Assembly (NCBI RefSeq): GCF_010093595.1
Contig: NW_022985437.1
Coordinates: 2,140,697-2,204,696, forward strand
Reading direction: 5' to 3'
Source of the DNA: Mytilinidion resinicola
Taxonomy: Eukaryota; Ascomycota; Dothideomycetes; Mytilinidiales; Mytilinidiaceae
DNA length: 64,000 bases
Positions 1 through 11,072 of this stretch are shown here, piece by piece. A program made the translations under genes and the position numbers. The notes beneath the pieces are model-generated. The model ran no database searches and was not told where the DNA came from. It saw nothing but the letters and a program-made list of their open reading frames with translations. Each line of letters opens with the position of its first letter. Position 1 is the first letter of the stretch.

Positions 1-914
1 ATGATTCGAGGCGAGCTTCGATGCGAGATGGGGAGAGGCCAGTGGAAGGTCAAGACTCCAGAGGGAAAGTTTGAAGATTTCCTCCAAAATCTCCGTGGGC
101 AGGCGATCCAAAGGAGCAAGAGGCATGGTTCTGGTATAAGGATATTACAACGAAGCACTCGGGACCTAGCGGTGATCGAGGCCCTAATATATGCTCATTA
201 TGCTGGAGCCTGGCGAAAGTAAACGTTGAGGCCTCAGACCAAGCGAAGACGACGCGTTTCATGACGAATCCGATACGAGCGAATCGTTCAGAATTGGTCC
301 TGTATTTCGTTGGTTTCGATCGTTCTGTGCCCTTCCAATGGACTGGGTGCTGTTGTGGTGAAGGAGCTCTGGTTCCCTTGCTCCTGTTCCCTTGCTCCTC
401 CTTACAAGGGGTAACTCCGCGATCTGAAGCTTGGACGCTCAGATCTGACCTCATGATTTGCTTCAGCACTCATCGTCCCGTACCCCAAGCCGCATTCCTA
501 TTCACCTCAGAGACTGCCTAAATCGCCAAGATCAGACGACAGAACGATAGCGCCTCTCGATTAGCCCTGAGAACCCCATCCATCTTCAACGATCGCTACA
601 TCAGCATCGCTACCTTACTTACATCAGCTTCTGACCTGCGCTTTATCCGCGTTACGCTGCTTCATGGGTCAATATGCGCCTTTTGAGCTATTCACTGTGT
701 TTCACGCTGCGGCTAATAGGGAAATTATGTCGTGTAGGCACTCATCCCTTTCGGCAGTCCCAAACACCCAATCATCAGTCTCATCCGTCTTCGTAATCGT
801 CTTCGCCTTCAGCTTCGTGCCCCTCCGAGCCTACAGTATCTCGGGACTACGTTAGTCTTCCGCGATCTTAATGCTATCGAAGACTTAAGGTACGGTACCT
901 TGCCGCCAGAGGCT
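1..914. other. 5' flank of the histidine kinase gene, no gene seen
   Basis: Open frames here are short, overlap on both strands and match no family I know. The stretch ends at the first in-frame ATG of the histidine kinase at 915, so part of it is probably that gene's promoter and 5' leader. Confidence 0.4.
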
Positions 915-3900
915 ATGTCACCGATCAAGTCATCGCACACTAAATATGATATCGAATCCGAGGATACCAGCTCCTTAAGCCACTATGACCTTTCCTCTGG
1001 CGACCCCTCTATAAGATCGGAGCAAGGAGAGGACGGCCTGCAGAGGTCCACACAAGCTCGCGCATTCAGAGATGTTTCTATTGTGGACCTCCTTGAAGAT
1101 TCCCAAGCACCTGTTTTTGCAATTGACATCAAAGACCTGGCTTACCTTCGGAGCATTCCTATCGTCGTGCCTCTTCCCGTCACATATCAAAACAAGAAAA
1201 TGCGGACCTCTAGAGTGCCTCTTAGTGTTATGGTAGGACAAAAGGAAACTGACCTCGCTTTCCAAGAGATCGTTGAATTTCGCGCTTGGCTACTCGGTAC
1301 TTCCAAACACGGACAAGAAGGTGATACCTCTTACCATGCTTTCCTGTGGGAAGCCTCTACGATAAGGAACCGGTGGAAAATCATAAGCGGAGCGCAGAAA
1401 GGGATCAAGTCACTGCTAGACCAAAGAAAGTACTCCAATGTACCGGATCTTCCACCTGACTCAGACCTCCTAGTGCGGGGGAGAGCAGCTTCTTCAATAT
1501 CGGCAAATATAACTTCGACTATCCCGGACTCTATCTCTGACACCTCTCGGAATTCCACGAGCGGTTCCGGTGGGTCTCTCATTTCTCTGGAGCATGCCAC
1601 ATCCTCCTCCGCCCCTGCGGACCTAGATCCTGAGGCTTCGAACTATGCCGATTTTGTCCGAGGTTTTGACTGGGGCTCGACGGCGCTGGGGCCCATGCAC
1701 TTGTGGTCGCATCAACTGCACACGATGGTTGGCCTGATGCTCGCCAACCCGTCTCCAACATTTCTGTACTGGGGCAATTCTAGAGGCCGAGAGCTAGGTA
1801 ACATCCCCAATCTTGATCGAGATGCCGCGATGTTGACGCAATGCTAATGTCATATAGGCCCCGAACTGACCTGCTTATATAGCGAATCTGCTATACCGTT
1901 CGTGGGTACTGGACACCCGTCTGCATTTGGCAAGGACCCTCGACTCGCTTTCGAGCACGGCATGAGAGGCCTGATGCCTTCTATTCAGAAATGTTTGAAT
2001 ACTAGACGAGGCGTCAGGGTAGACAACTTACCCGTTTTGATGGACAGGGGGTTCGGACCCAACGAAGAGACGTTCTTCTCTCTGGCTTTGGTCCCAATCA
2101 TCGATAGTGACAATACAACCATCGGATGGATCCAACAAACCTTCGAACAGACGAAGGCAATGCTTGCAGAAAGGCGAACCAGTACTTTACTCAAACTGAG
2201 TGAGGAGACCGCCCCGTATCCCAATCTCAAGAGCTTTTGGGCTCGAATTCTAGAAACACTTGACCAAAACCAACACGATATCTGTTTCGCAATGTCGTAT
2301 TCTGCTACAGAGGAGCCAGCAAAGCCCACTGGGTTGGGGTCTCCTAATACCTCTTACGCTCCATACACAAAGCAATATGTTCTTGAAGGAGTTGTGGGAG
2401 TGCCGCTCGACCATCCTGCCGTCTTGAACCGAATGGAGGTCGAGGCTAGCCAAGGTCAAGCAGGATTCGTACCTTTCTTCCAGAGAGCTGCAGATCTATC
2501 TGAGCCCTTGCACCTACAACTCAGCGACGGTAGCTTGCCCGAGCATCTTGTCGCACAGATCACTAGTCGCGTTTTTCAAGATCCTTGTAACGCTGTATTG
2601 ATATGTGCAATTCGACCAGCAACAGGCCACTCGTCAATTCGCAATGCAACTGGCGGTTTTGTGGTCATCGGTTTGAATCCCCGCCGGCCATACGATGACG
2701 ACTACCGCTCTTTCGCACGTCTCCTGACGAGACAAATTTCGACATCGATGGCGGCTACACTTTTGCTCGAGGAGGAAGTGCGACGAGGGCTGACCATCGC
2801 AGAACAAGCTGAAGCTGATCAGCGAAAGATTGGGGATGAAATGGCTTTGCGTACCAGAGAATTGGAAAAGAGCGAACTCCTGGTAAAGCGTCTTGCTGAT
2901 GCGGTACCCGTTGGACTGTTTGTAATAGAGCAAGTACCTGGGTGGATGTTACTGAGCTATGCTAATGGCCAAAGTTACCTTCCCGGCGATAGCAATGGCT
3001 CGTACTCGTACAGGAACGAGAAATGGTTCCAACTGACTCTTGACGAACGAATCAATCGGGCAGTATGGAGATCGCCCATATGGTGGAAGTCCTTTTCATC
3101 TTTTCAATTATTCAGCCGTTAACATCTCTAGGGCGAAAATGTATCCAGACGACGTCGCCGTAGTTCAGCAGGGTTGGGTCAGTCTCGAACAGGGTGCTCG
3201 TGAAGCAAGATTTGAGTTCAGGGTCCGACGGCCGGAGCATTCTGACGTCCCGAAAGAAGACCTCCGCCAGGAACATTACACTTGGCTACTTTTGAACGCG
3301 TTTGCATACCGTCACGAGGACGGAGCTTTGAAGTCAGTTGTTGGGTCAGCATCGGATATCTCATTCAACAAATGGGCCGAAGATGTGCAAAAACAGAGGA
3401 CAGACGACGCCATCGAATCGTGAGATCTTAACAGCTCAGAACGGGATTTCATAAGCTGAATTCGATCTAGCAAGCAAATCATGGAAAAGTTCATCGACGT
3501 CACCAGCCACGAGATGCGGAATCCATTAAGCGCTATTATGATCTCAGGTATGCAGTTCTCAGTTTCGCTGTCGCCCAATACCCACTCTTCCACGTGAGGC
3601 TCTTAAGACAGTACATTTCAGATGCTATACTGATTTATCACAGCTGAGGATATTGTCAAGACGGCGTCTAACTTGAAAGCCGCGATCCACGGCCAGGGTC
3701 AGCTTGTTATATCATTGGTAAACGAGATTGAGGAAGCAGCGCACACGATTCTTCATTGCACTCAACACCAAAAACGTATCGTGGATGACGTTCTCACAAT
3801 ATCAAAGATAGACTCTGGTCTCTTTAGCGTTTGCCCAGAAGAGGTCAGAGTCGTAAATGTGGTAAAGCACGTCCTCGGGATGCTCGAGAAGGAGTTCATT

Positions 3901-5280
3901 GCCAAAGACATACAACCCAATCTCGCTATCAGAGATTCTTTCAAAGAACTTGGAATTGAGACAGTGCTACTCGATCCGAGTAGATTGGTACAAATTCTAA
4001 TGAATTTACTCACAAATGCAATAAAATTCACCGCTGGAAGACCGAGCCGGGTTATAACGGTGCACCTCGACGCTTTTCTGGAAGATCCCAGGCATGTTTA
4101 TGGTGGTGTTGAGTTTTTGGCTCTAAAAAAGCAGACTGAGGATCTGACCCTTCGACCGGAGTGGGGCGGAGGCAAATCTGTTTATCTGTTGTTCGCAGGT
4201 ACGAATACCAAAACGTTCCTACCCTGTTTCTAACTCTGATGTAGTGGAGGATAGTGGCTGTGGACTCAGAGATACTAGTATCTTGTTCAACCGCTTTTCG
4301 CAAGCACCGAAGACCCACGTCAACTATGGTGGTTCTGGTCTCGGCCTGTTCATCAGTCGAGAGCTCACGGAAATGCAAGGCGGAGCAATTGGCGTCTCTT
4401 CTGTCTTTGGAGCAGGCAGCAGATTTGCATTTTACATCAAGGCCCGCATGTCTATAGCTCCATCCAGGCCACTTTTACCCAACCCCGAAGCTTTCGAATC
4501 CTTGCGACCGATGCCCGCCGACCTGGACGTAGGGACAGATTATGCCGCACCGTCAGACCCAACTATCTTCCCAGAGGGTCCTAAGCAATTAGTTTGGGTT
4601 GACGAGGACACGGGAATGAATCTTGCAACTGCACTCAAGTCGCCGCCCGCGCGCTTTGACATCCTTCTCGTTGAAGACAACAAGATCAATCAGAAAGTCC
4701 TATCAAAACAGCTACGAAAAGCTGGACACAGCGTCAGCATTGCAAACCATGGCGTTGAAGCTATTGACATTATCAACGAAAGCAATTATTGGAGGGGCCA
4801 CGAAAGTGATGGTGTCAATCTCTCTGTTATGCTGCTGGATATCGAAATGCCCGTGATGGACGGCCTTACTTGCATCAAGAGGATAAGAGAATTGCAAGCT
4901 GAAGGGGTAGTGGTGAACCACCTACCAGTCATTGCGATCACGGCGAATGCAAGGGCAGAGCAGGTGAAGGAGTATCGTGAGGCGGGAATGGTGAGATCTC
5001 CTCTACTATGAGTTTATTACATTTTCCCTTTCCGTTCTTTCTTTCACACTCATCTTACTCTTTCCACTTCATAAAACTGAGACCTTGGGACCTCTAACTC
5101 TATCCGCTTCCTTTCGTCTCCAAGAACACTTTTTCCGACATCTTTCTTCTTATTGAATGCTAATTAGAAAAGGATGACGTGATATCAAAGCCCTTTAGCA
5201 TTCCCAACGTCCTCTCTACAATGGAACGTCTGGTTCATCGCTACGGGACGGCTAGCCCTGCGCTCTATACATCAACCTAA
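915..5280 (+). CDS. Hybrid histidine kinase (HisKA, HATPase and receiver domains)
   Basis: A two-component hybrid sensor kinase: it would autophosphorylate a histidine and pass the phosphate to its own receiver, feeding a phosphorelay. The N-terminal part has a sensor-like segment (DWGSTALGPMHLWS) found in fungal hybrid kinases, then a PAS-like stretch. The H-box SHEMRNPL has its histidine at 3508, the N-box reads NLLTNAIKF, and the G-boxes read VEDSGCGL and GGSGLGLF. The receiver has LVEDN, the phospho-acceptor Asp at 4838 (LLDIEMPVMDG) and Lys at 5188 (ISKPF). Introns that keep frame: 1798-1857, 3420-3470, 3548-3643, 4199-4244 and 4991-5172. Between about 3040 and 3131 the reading shifts by one frame inside the PAS-like region and no good splice pair repairs it; this is an indel, a sequencing error or an unusual intron. 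Family is certain; the HHK group and signal are not. Confidence 0.9.
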
Positions 5281-5704
5281 AGGACACCAAATGAAAACGC
5301 TGTGTTACTACGTTCATTGGCCCGGGGCTTTATTCTAATTTCATCCAACATGCTGTGTTTTTTCAAATGCGTCAAACTGCCTCATTCGTTCTGAGCCTTA
5401 TTCTCATGCTCCTCTTTTACATCTCCTTTTTTTTGTCTTTTCCACACATCTGATTGCACATCGAATGATTCGCCACCAACCACAGGAAAATGTCTTGGCT
5501 AAACAACACTGTGTGACGTTTCCTCCTTTCCCACACCGCAATTAACCAGCCTATCTATCTATCTATCCACAGAGACATGCAGCTTCGCAAATTCATGGCA
5601 ACTCAGCTGTTGCCTTGTGTCGATGCCTCCTGCCGGGCTCCTTCTACCTATAGATTGCTCGTATATCCCTAGTAGTCATTATGTAAACTCTATCATGTAG
5701 TCTC
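5281..5704. other. Convergent 3' intergenic region
   Basis: This T-rich stretch lies between the 3' end of the histidine kinase (+) and the 3' end of the RTA1-like gene (-). It holds short CTAT repeats near 5550-5570 and presumably both 3' UTRs. No gene seen. Confidence 0.5.
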
Positions 5705-6628
5705 TCATGGCTTCACAGAACGTCTATGCTCTGCAGAGACAACCCCTTCACTCGTGAGCTCTATCATCGAGTCCGTCGTTGAGTCGCGCGGTGTCAGCTG
5801 GCTCGGATACCAAATAAAGAACCCGATCATCACCAGCAGCATCAATGCCCCATCGAATGCATACGTCGGCCACTCATTGTCGAAAAGGTAGCCGTGCCCC
5901 ATTATAAACTCGACCATGCGATAAATATTCCGCACCAGAATAGCCAGCGACGTCGCGTACAGCATGTTGAGGCAAGCCTGCCACGGGATATCACGCGCTG
6001 CGCCAGTCTCGACGACGTGTGCTCGGAATCGGATATTGAAGGACACACAGCACGCCATGAAGGCGACGAACACCAGGATCTGGATGCCCAGTCCGGCGAC
6101 GATGATGTCGTCGCCGATGTGGGCTTGTCCTGGGTGGGAGAGCATCCCGGAGCCGCCGCCTTGGATGTTGAGGCAGAGCAAGTCACCTGAGACAAAGATG
6201 ACGCTGGCCCAGCGCGGTGGGAGGAGCGAGAATGTTTCGCCGTGGACGGCGCGGACAACGCGGGAGTACACCATATACAGTGATGCGGCGAAGAAGACGG
6301 GGGGGAGGACTAGGAAGATGGCTTGGATCAGGTACGGGCCCAAGGCGCCCGTAGAGTAGTAGGAGGCCACTCGGGCTATGTAGCCGATCACTTCGACTGA
6401 TGAGATGCTGTGTCAGTAGATTTCATGGTAATAGTTGGGTCTTGGACGCGACGCACAGACGCCACCAATGACGAACGGAACACAAAACCACATTCTCAGT
6501 TTAATCATCTTCCAGGTGTGAACTGTGGTCACGAGACTGAATAGGGCGGTAAAGGCAATAGCGGCGGGGAGACTGGGCACATAGTGCCACAGATAGACTT
6601 GCCCCTGGTACATTTCGAGAGTCGGCAT
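5705..6628 (-). CDS. RTA1-like multi-pass membrane protein
   Basis: Two exons (6628-6457 and 6396-5705, 60-nt intron) give about 287 residues. Splicing restores the family motif GGVFEVIGYIAR, characteristic of the RTA1/RTM1/RSB1 proteins, which are seven-helix membrane proteins linked to lipid translocation and resistance to toxic compounds in yeasts. Several hydrophobic helices are visible (LPAAIAFTALFSLV, LIQAIFLVLPPVFFAASLY, ALMLLVMIGFFIWY), as is the conserved QGGGSGM loop. The tail after the last helix is short, polar and probably cytosolic. The gene is divergent from a Zn2Cys6 regulator starting 672 bp away, which could control it (inference). The substrate cannot be told from sequence. 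Confidence 0.88.
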
Positions 6629-7300
6629 TGTTGGATATGAGGAATGGTAACACGGCTCTGAAAAGAGTAAAAGATATACAACAAGGAGATATAATGATAA
6701 GGAATGGCCTTAAAGTTAAGTCTGGAACTCTTTCTAAAGAACTGAGGGCAGTCAGGCAAGGCGAGAAGGTAAGTTGAATGATGAACAGCAAAACGAGGTC
6801 AGTGTATTCTTATAAGGACAGTCCATGACTGAGTCCTTGGACAGTGCTGCGGAGACGCGTATGCAACGACGACACTCTTACACCGGCCGGGGCTGGGCTG
6901 ATATATGGATATCGCACTTTTTCAACACCTCATCCCCCTTCTCGCATCCTCGTCCGTATTGGGCTTTCGTGTCCAAGCTTCCATCGGCGGGATCAGCCGA
7001 ACACGCGTGTTAGCTAAGCAAGATCTGCCGCTAACAAAAACGAGCGGCCAATGATAAAGATGTCTGCTACAACCTCACATTGGCTAAGGCTCATGTGCAT
7101 ATCCGTCCCGAGACGACAGGAAAAACGCCGGACGTTCGAGAATACCTACAATCTCTTGGCACTCACGTATCCAGCTCAGCCCCCGAGCTGCAGAGCTGAT
7201 CCAAGCAACACATCTATCGCCAGGCCTGCTGGTCAAACTGCAATACGCGTGTTCGACTATATCGACAGCCCAACCACCAAAGTTGCTCACCGCGGTAGGT
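6629..7300. promoter_or_regulatory. Shared divergent promoter region (RTA1-like / Zn2Cys6 regulator)
   Basis: 672 bp between two divergent start codons. No open frame here agrees with a known family, so it most likely carries both promoters. I could not pick out a convincing operator for the neighbouring regulator. Confidence 0.4.
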
Positions 7301-8670
7301 ATGCTTCGGCGCAGCCACAAGAAGTTCCGCGGAGGTTGTTTGGAATGGTGAGTGGCACGGAAATGGCATTAATAGGCCCGGTCCTCTGCACTTACCCTAG
7401 TTCCCCTGAGCAAATGCTAACTTTGGTTGAATAGCAAGCGACGACATGTTAAGGTAGTGCTCTTTGACGATACTTTCGCGCTCTTGACTAACCTTGAGTT
7501 TTCCCAAACTATTAGTGCGATGGACGTCGCCCCGTATGCCTCCTATGTACCATGTCCGAGCGGGATTGCAGCTATCCATCCCAAGCCCCGCCAGAGAAGC
7601 TCTCGCCGTCGGATTCATCTTCACAGGAGCAGTCCATAAGTCCAGGCGACAACCACAGCCAAGGTGGTGTTACCTTACTCGAAGTTTGGCCCCTAGTCAC
7701 CGCGCCCTTCTCCAATCCCAACTTGTTCGAACGGTTTACCTCTGAGGACCCAGGCCTTGACGAGGCCATCAACTTGAACCACATGGAACTTCTCGTCCAC
7801 GTAGCCTCCGACAAAAGCATGTTCAATCTCGGTCACAGCCCTAATGACTACCCCTCCGACCTCTTTATCGCTCTCAAGAAAGGTCTCAAGGCACCATATC
7901 TTATGTATATGCTACTCGCATTCTCCGCTCGCCATCTAGCGTTCCTACATCCTCAGCAGTCCGCCTTCTATCTTCACCAAGCAATGACCCTGCAAACACG
8001 CGCCGTCTCGCTCTTCAACGCCGCCTGGACCGGGGTCGACCAGTCCAATTGCGTCGCCGTACTTGGCTTTTCCTCAATCCTAGGGCACCACCTCCTCGCC
8101 GACACGCTCGCCAAGCGGGACCCAGGCGGGCTGGAGGGGTTCATATCCCACTATACGCAGTGCGTGGAGATGCACAGGGGCATCCACACCATCGCCACAA
8201 ACGCGTGGCCGCTGTTGATGGCGACGGAGCTGCAGCCGATCCTATCGTTGAGCGCGGACTTCACCTCACGAGCGCCCAGAGGCAACCACTGCCAGAGGAT
8301 CAGAGAGCTGGTGGACACGGCGAATGGGCTGGGAGAGGAGGATAAGGAGGCGTGTCGGCTGGCGATCCAGTACCTGCAGGTCGGGTTCGATGCAGTGCTG
8401 GCGGAGGAGGAGCAGAGCAACCGGTACCAGATGATCTTCTCGTGGACGATGCTGGTGCCGCCGGAGTTCACGCGCTTGTTAGCGGCGAAGCGGCCGGAAG
8501 TGCTGGTCTTGTTGGCGTATTATTCGTTGTTGCTTCATTACGGAAGAAATCTGTGGCAGGTTGGGGACGCGGGGGCGTATATATTAGGGATCATTGTGGA
8601 CTATCTTGGTCCAGAGTGGGATCATTGGCTTGAATACCCACGGGAGAGGATAACTAGAAAACCTCTTTAG
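7301..8670 (+). CDS. Zn2Cys6 transcription factor (C6 finger, short UPC2/SUC-like type)
   Basis: Three exons, 7301-7347, 7435-7453 (only 19 nt) and 7516-8670, join to a 406-residue protein. Only after splicing does the zinc cluster appear: Cys13, 16, 23, 30, 33 and 40 in the exact spacing C-x2-C-x6-C-x6-C-x2-C-x6-C, preceded by the basic RRSHKKFRGG typical of the class. The rest (from about residue 60) is a helical fungal transcription-factor regulatory domain with no catalytic motif. It should bind DNA in the nucleus and regulate transcription. Its small size and N-terminal cluster resemble sterol-uptake-control-type and secondary-metabolism regulators, but the target is unknown. The divergent RTA1-like gene is the obvious candidate target (inference). 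Confidence 0.9.
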
Positions 8671-9308
8671 TCGTGTTCTGGAGCTTCTGACGGCTTGCTT
8701 GCCCTGTAATTCTGAGCTGACGACGTGAGCTTGCTTCAGTGAATTGCAGAAAACTACATCTGCCTCACAGGATATCGATCTAATTATAACTTCCATAGCA
8801 TTAGATAGGAAAGGAGGGATCAGGAGACTATGTAGGAACGAGAAGGCGGGTGAATGAAAAAAAATGTCCCCGAGTCTCGCCGCCATAGCTTCATAGCTTC
8901 CCCTCAACTCAGATGCCTCGTTCACCAGCGCACCCTCTTGACCCCCACCCGTTCGTGCCACTTGCATCGCCTTCTAGACCTCAAAATACGGCATACTGCC
9001 CGGCTCCGTCGCAATAAACAGTGCCCCTCGCGTGACGTAGCGCAAGGAACAGCTCTCAGGTACGTTTTTCGTTTCGTTCTGTCTCACCGCCCGCAATCAC
9101 GTCAACCACGCCCTGCAATCACGAAAATACCAAATGCGCATCCCCGCCGCGCTCTCCTCCCACACACTGACACACGCACTCCATGGCGCCCAGCAGCACG
9201 CCTCGCCCCTCCAACCCTCCGCGGAAGCTTTCCTGCTAATCAGCATGCAGAGAGCTACCTGCAAGCCCCCAGCAATCCGTGGCGCTGGGCGGGGAGGCAT
9301 CGGGCACC
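8671..9308. other. Upstream region of the DUF202 gene
   Basis: About 640 bp between tandem genes. It may include a 5' UTR intron (GTACGT donor at 9060, possible acceptor CAG near 9243). A short frame from the ATG at 9183 stops at once. No independent gene seen. Confidence 0.35.
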
Positions 9309-10444
9309 ATGGCGCAGGCGCACGAGGGGGGGCAGAGCTCTCCCCAGCGGGCGGTGGCCCTGAGCTTGCCGGCTTCGAACAGCGAGCCTTTGTCTGCGCA
9401 CCAGCAGCACACGGAGCCCCGAGCCCAAACGCAGAGCGCATCAATTGGGACCGCGGACCCCAAATCGACATCCCCGTCGAAATCTGCATCTCCTGCGCTT
9501 TTAGACAAGAGCCCAGCCTCGAGAACGGGGGACAATCCGAGTCCGAATCTCCCACCACAACCGCAGCTCTCCCACCGCCCCAGCACCACCTTCTCCTCCT
9601 CCTCAATGGACCGCCGCCGCACGCGGCGGGTGCCTACCGACGACGACGGCAGCCCGGACGAGACGGTGCCGATTATCACGCGCGAGCAGGGCGGGCACGC
9701 GCGCGACTACCAGTCCATCTCGCCGCAGATTCGGGCGAAGCACGCGGGCGGGACTGAGATACCGGGCAATGGGACCCACCGCGAGCGACAGGAGCGGGAG
9801 GCCGAAGCGGCGGCCGTGGCAGCGGAGGCTAAGGAGGGGCGGTGGTGGAAGAAGGTGATTGAGAAGTATGGGAGTGTGGAGCTGGAGAACAAGGGGAGCG
9901 TGGCTAGGGACCATTTGGCGTTGGGTATGTGATCTCTCTTTCTAATACGAACGACGAGCTCGTTGGGGTTTCAATTGTTGTTTGGGGATCCGTTTTCAGT
10001 TTTTCTAGCTTCAATCGAAATTCTGATAGAAGCCTCCTCCTCGGCCCCCTTTTCTCAACCACACACCCGCATGTACTAACCACCCCCCTCACAGAACGCA
10101 CCTTCCTCGCCTGGCTCCGCACCTCCCTCTCCTTCGCCAGCATCGGCATCGCCATCACGCAGCTCTTCCGCCTCAACACCGCCATCGCCTCGCCCAACGA
10201 CAAGTCCCCCCGCGCAAAGCTCCGCCACGTCGGCAAGCCCCTCGGCGCCACCTTCATCGCCATCTCCATCCTCATCCTCTTCATCGGCTTCCACCGCTAC
10301 TTCGAGTCCCAGCATTACGTCATCCGCGGCAAATTCCCCGCCAGCCGCGGCAGTATACTGGTCGTTAGTGTGGTGGCCGGCGCGCTGATTGTCGCGAGTC
10401 TGGTGGTCGTGTTGGCGATTGCGCCGGGGGCGTTTGAGAAGTAG
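9309..10444 (+). CDS. DUF202-domain integral membrane protein
   Basis: Two exons (9309-9924 and 10095-10444) joined by a 170-nt intron restore [18 protein letters not shown], the hallmark of DUF202. The long N-terminal half is low-complexity, Ser/Pro-rich then acidic/Arg-rich, and probably cytosolic and disordered. The C-terminal half has three predicted membrane helices ([46 protein letters not shown]). DUF202 also occurs in vacuolar transporter chaperone proteins and small bacterial membrane proteins; its biochemical role is not settled. The ATG at 9309 is the first in frame after an upstream stop; GTG-initiated extension is unlikely. Base composition is GC-rich like a conserved core gene. 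Confidence 0.85.
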
Positions 10445-11072
10445 GTGGGTACGTGGTTGTTGGAGGTGGTTGGGTTGACGAATGCAGAATGCGAGGTTGA
10501 GCACGCCTTTTTTTCTTTTAAATTAGAAGCATTGGGTTTGGCGTTCTGTGACGGCTTATACGACGATCTCACGAAGCGAGCGGCCTCTTTGGGTTTGGGT
10601 TTGGGTTTGGCATGTTATATCTCCTCCCACCAGATAGAAAAAAATTGGGATGAACTTAAGAGTGTCGCAAACTGAACTTGACAATATTTCCAAGCATGGC
10701 TCAATTTGAAAGGATCGATCAGAGCGAAGTGGAATATCACTTGGATTTGCAGGCTCTGTCTGGGGCCTTGACTATCTGCCTATTTTCCGGTTGGCTTTTT
10801 GGATCAAAACGCCAGCCCCGCTATCACATCAAGAAGGGTAGAGAAGTGCCTCTCAACAAGCTCAATAAGCTGTCCTTCCGCGGTGAAAACTCGCGTGCAC
10901 TCCCGCCACTGTGGTCTCCTGACCATGCCAAATACCGTACGCCGCAACGGGGGTGGACCGGGTGCTCAAGCAGCAGAACAAAATCCACGACAGTGCGGGA
11001 GTCTTTCCCCAAGCCCAAGCCAAATTTATTTATCGTCAAGCGATTTCCGCCGCTGAAGTTTGAACCGGCAGC
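10445..11072. other. Convergent intergenic region (DUF202 / DBP5)
   Basis: Lies between the 3' ends of two converging genes. It contains a short run of TTTGGG units at about 10590-10612. Overlapping short frames match no family. Confidence 0.4.

Noticed and set aside
9183..9239. Alternative upstream start for the DUF202 gene
   Set aside because: The ATG at 9183 reaches a TAA after 18 codons in the same frame, so the gene starts later unless an unseen intron removes it.
10588..10612. Run of TTTGGG units resembling telomere repeats
   Set aside because: Only about four units, not TTAGGG, and placed between two ordinary genes. A chance simple repeat.
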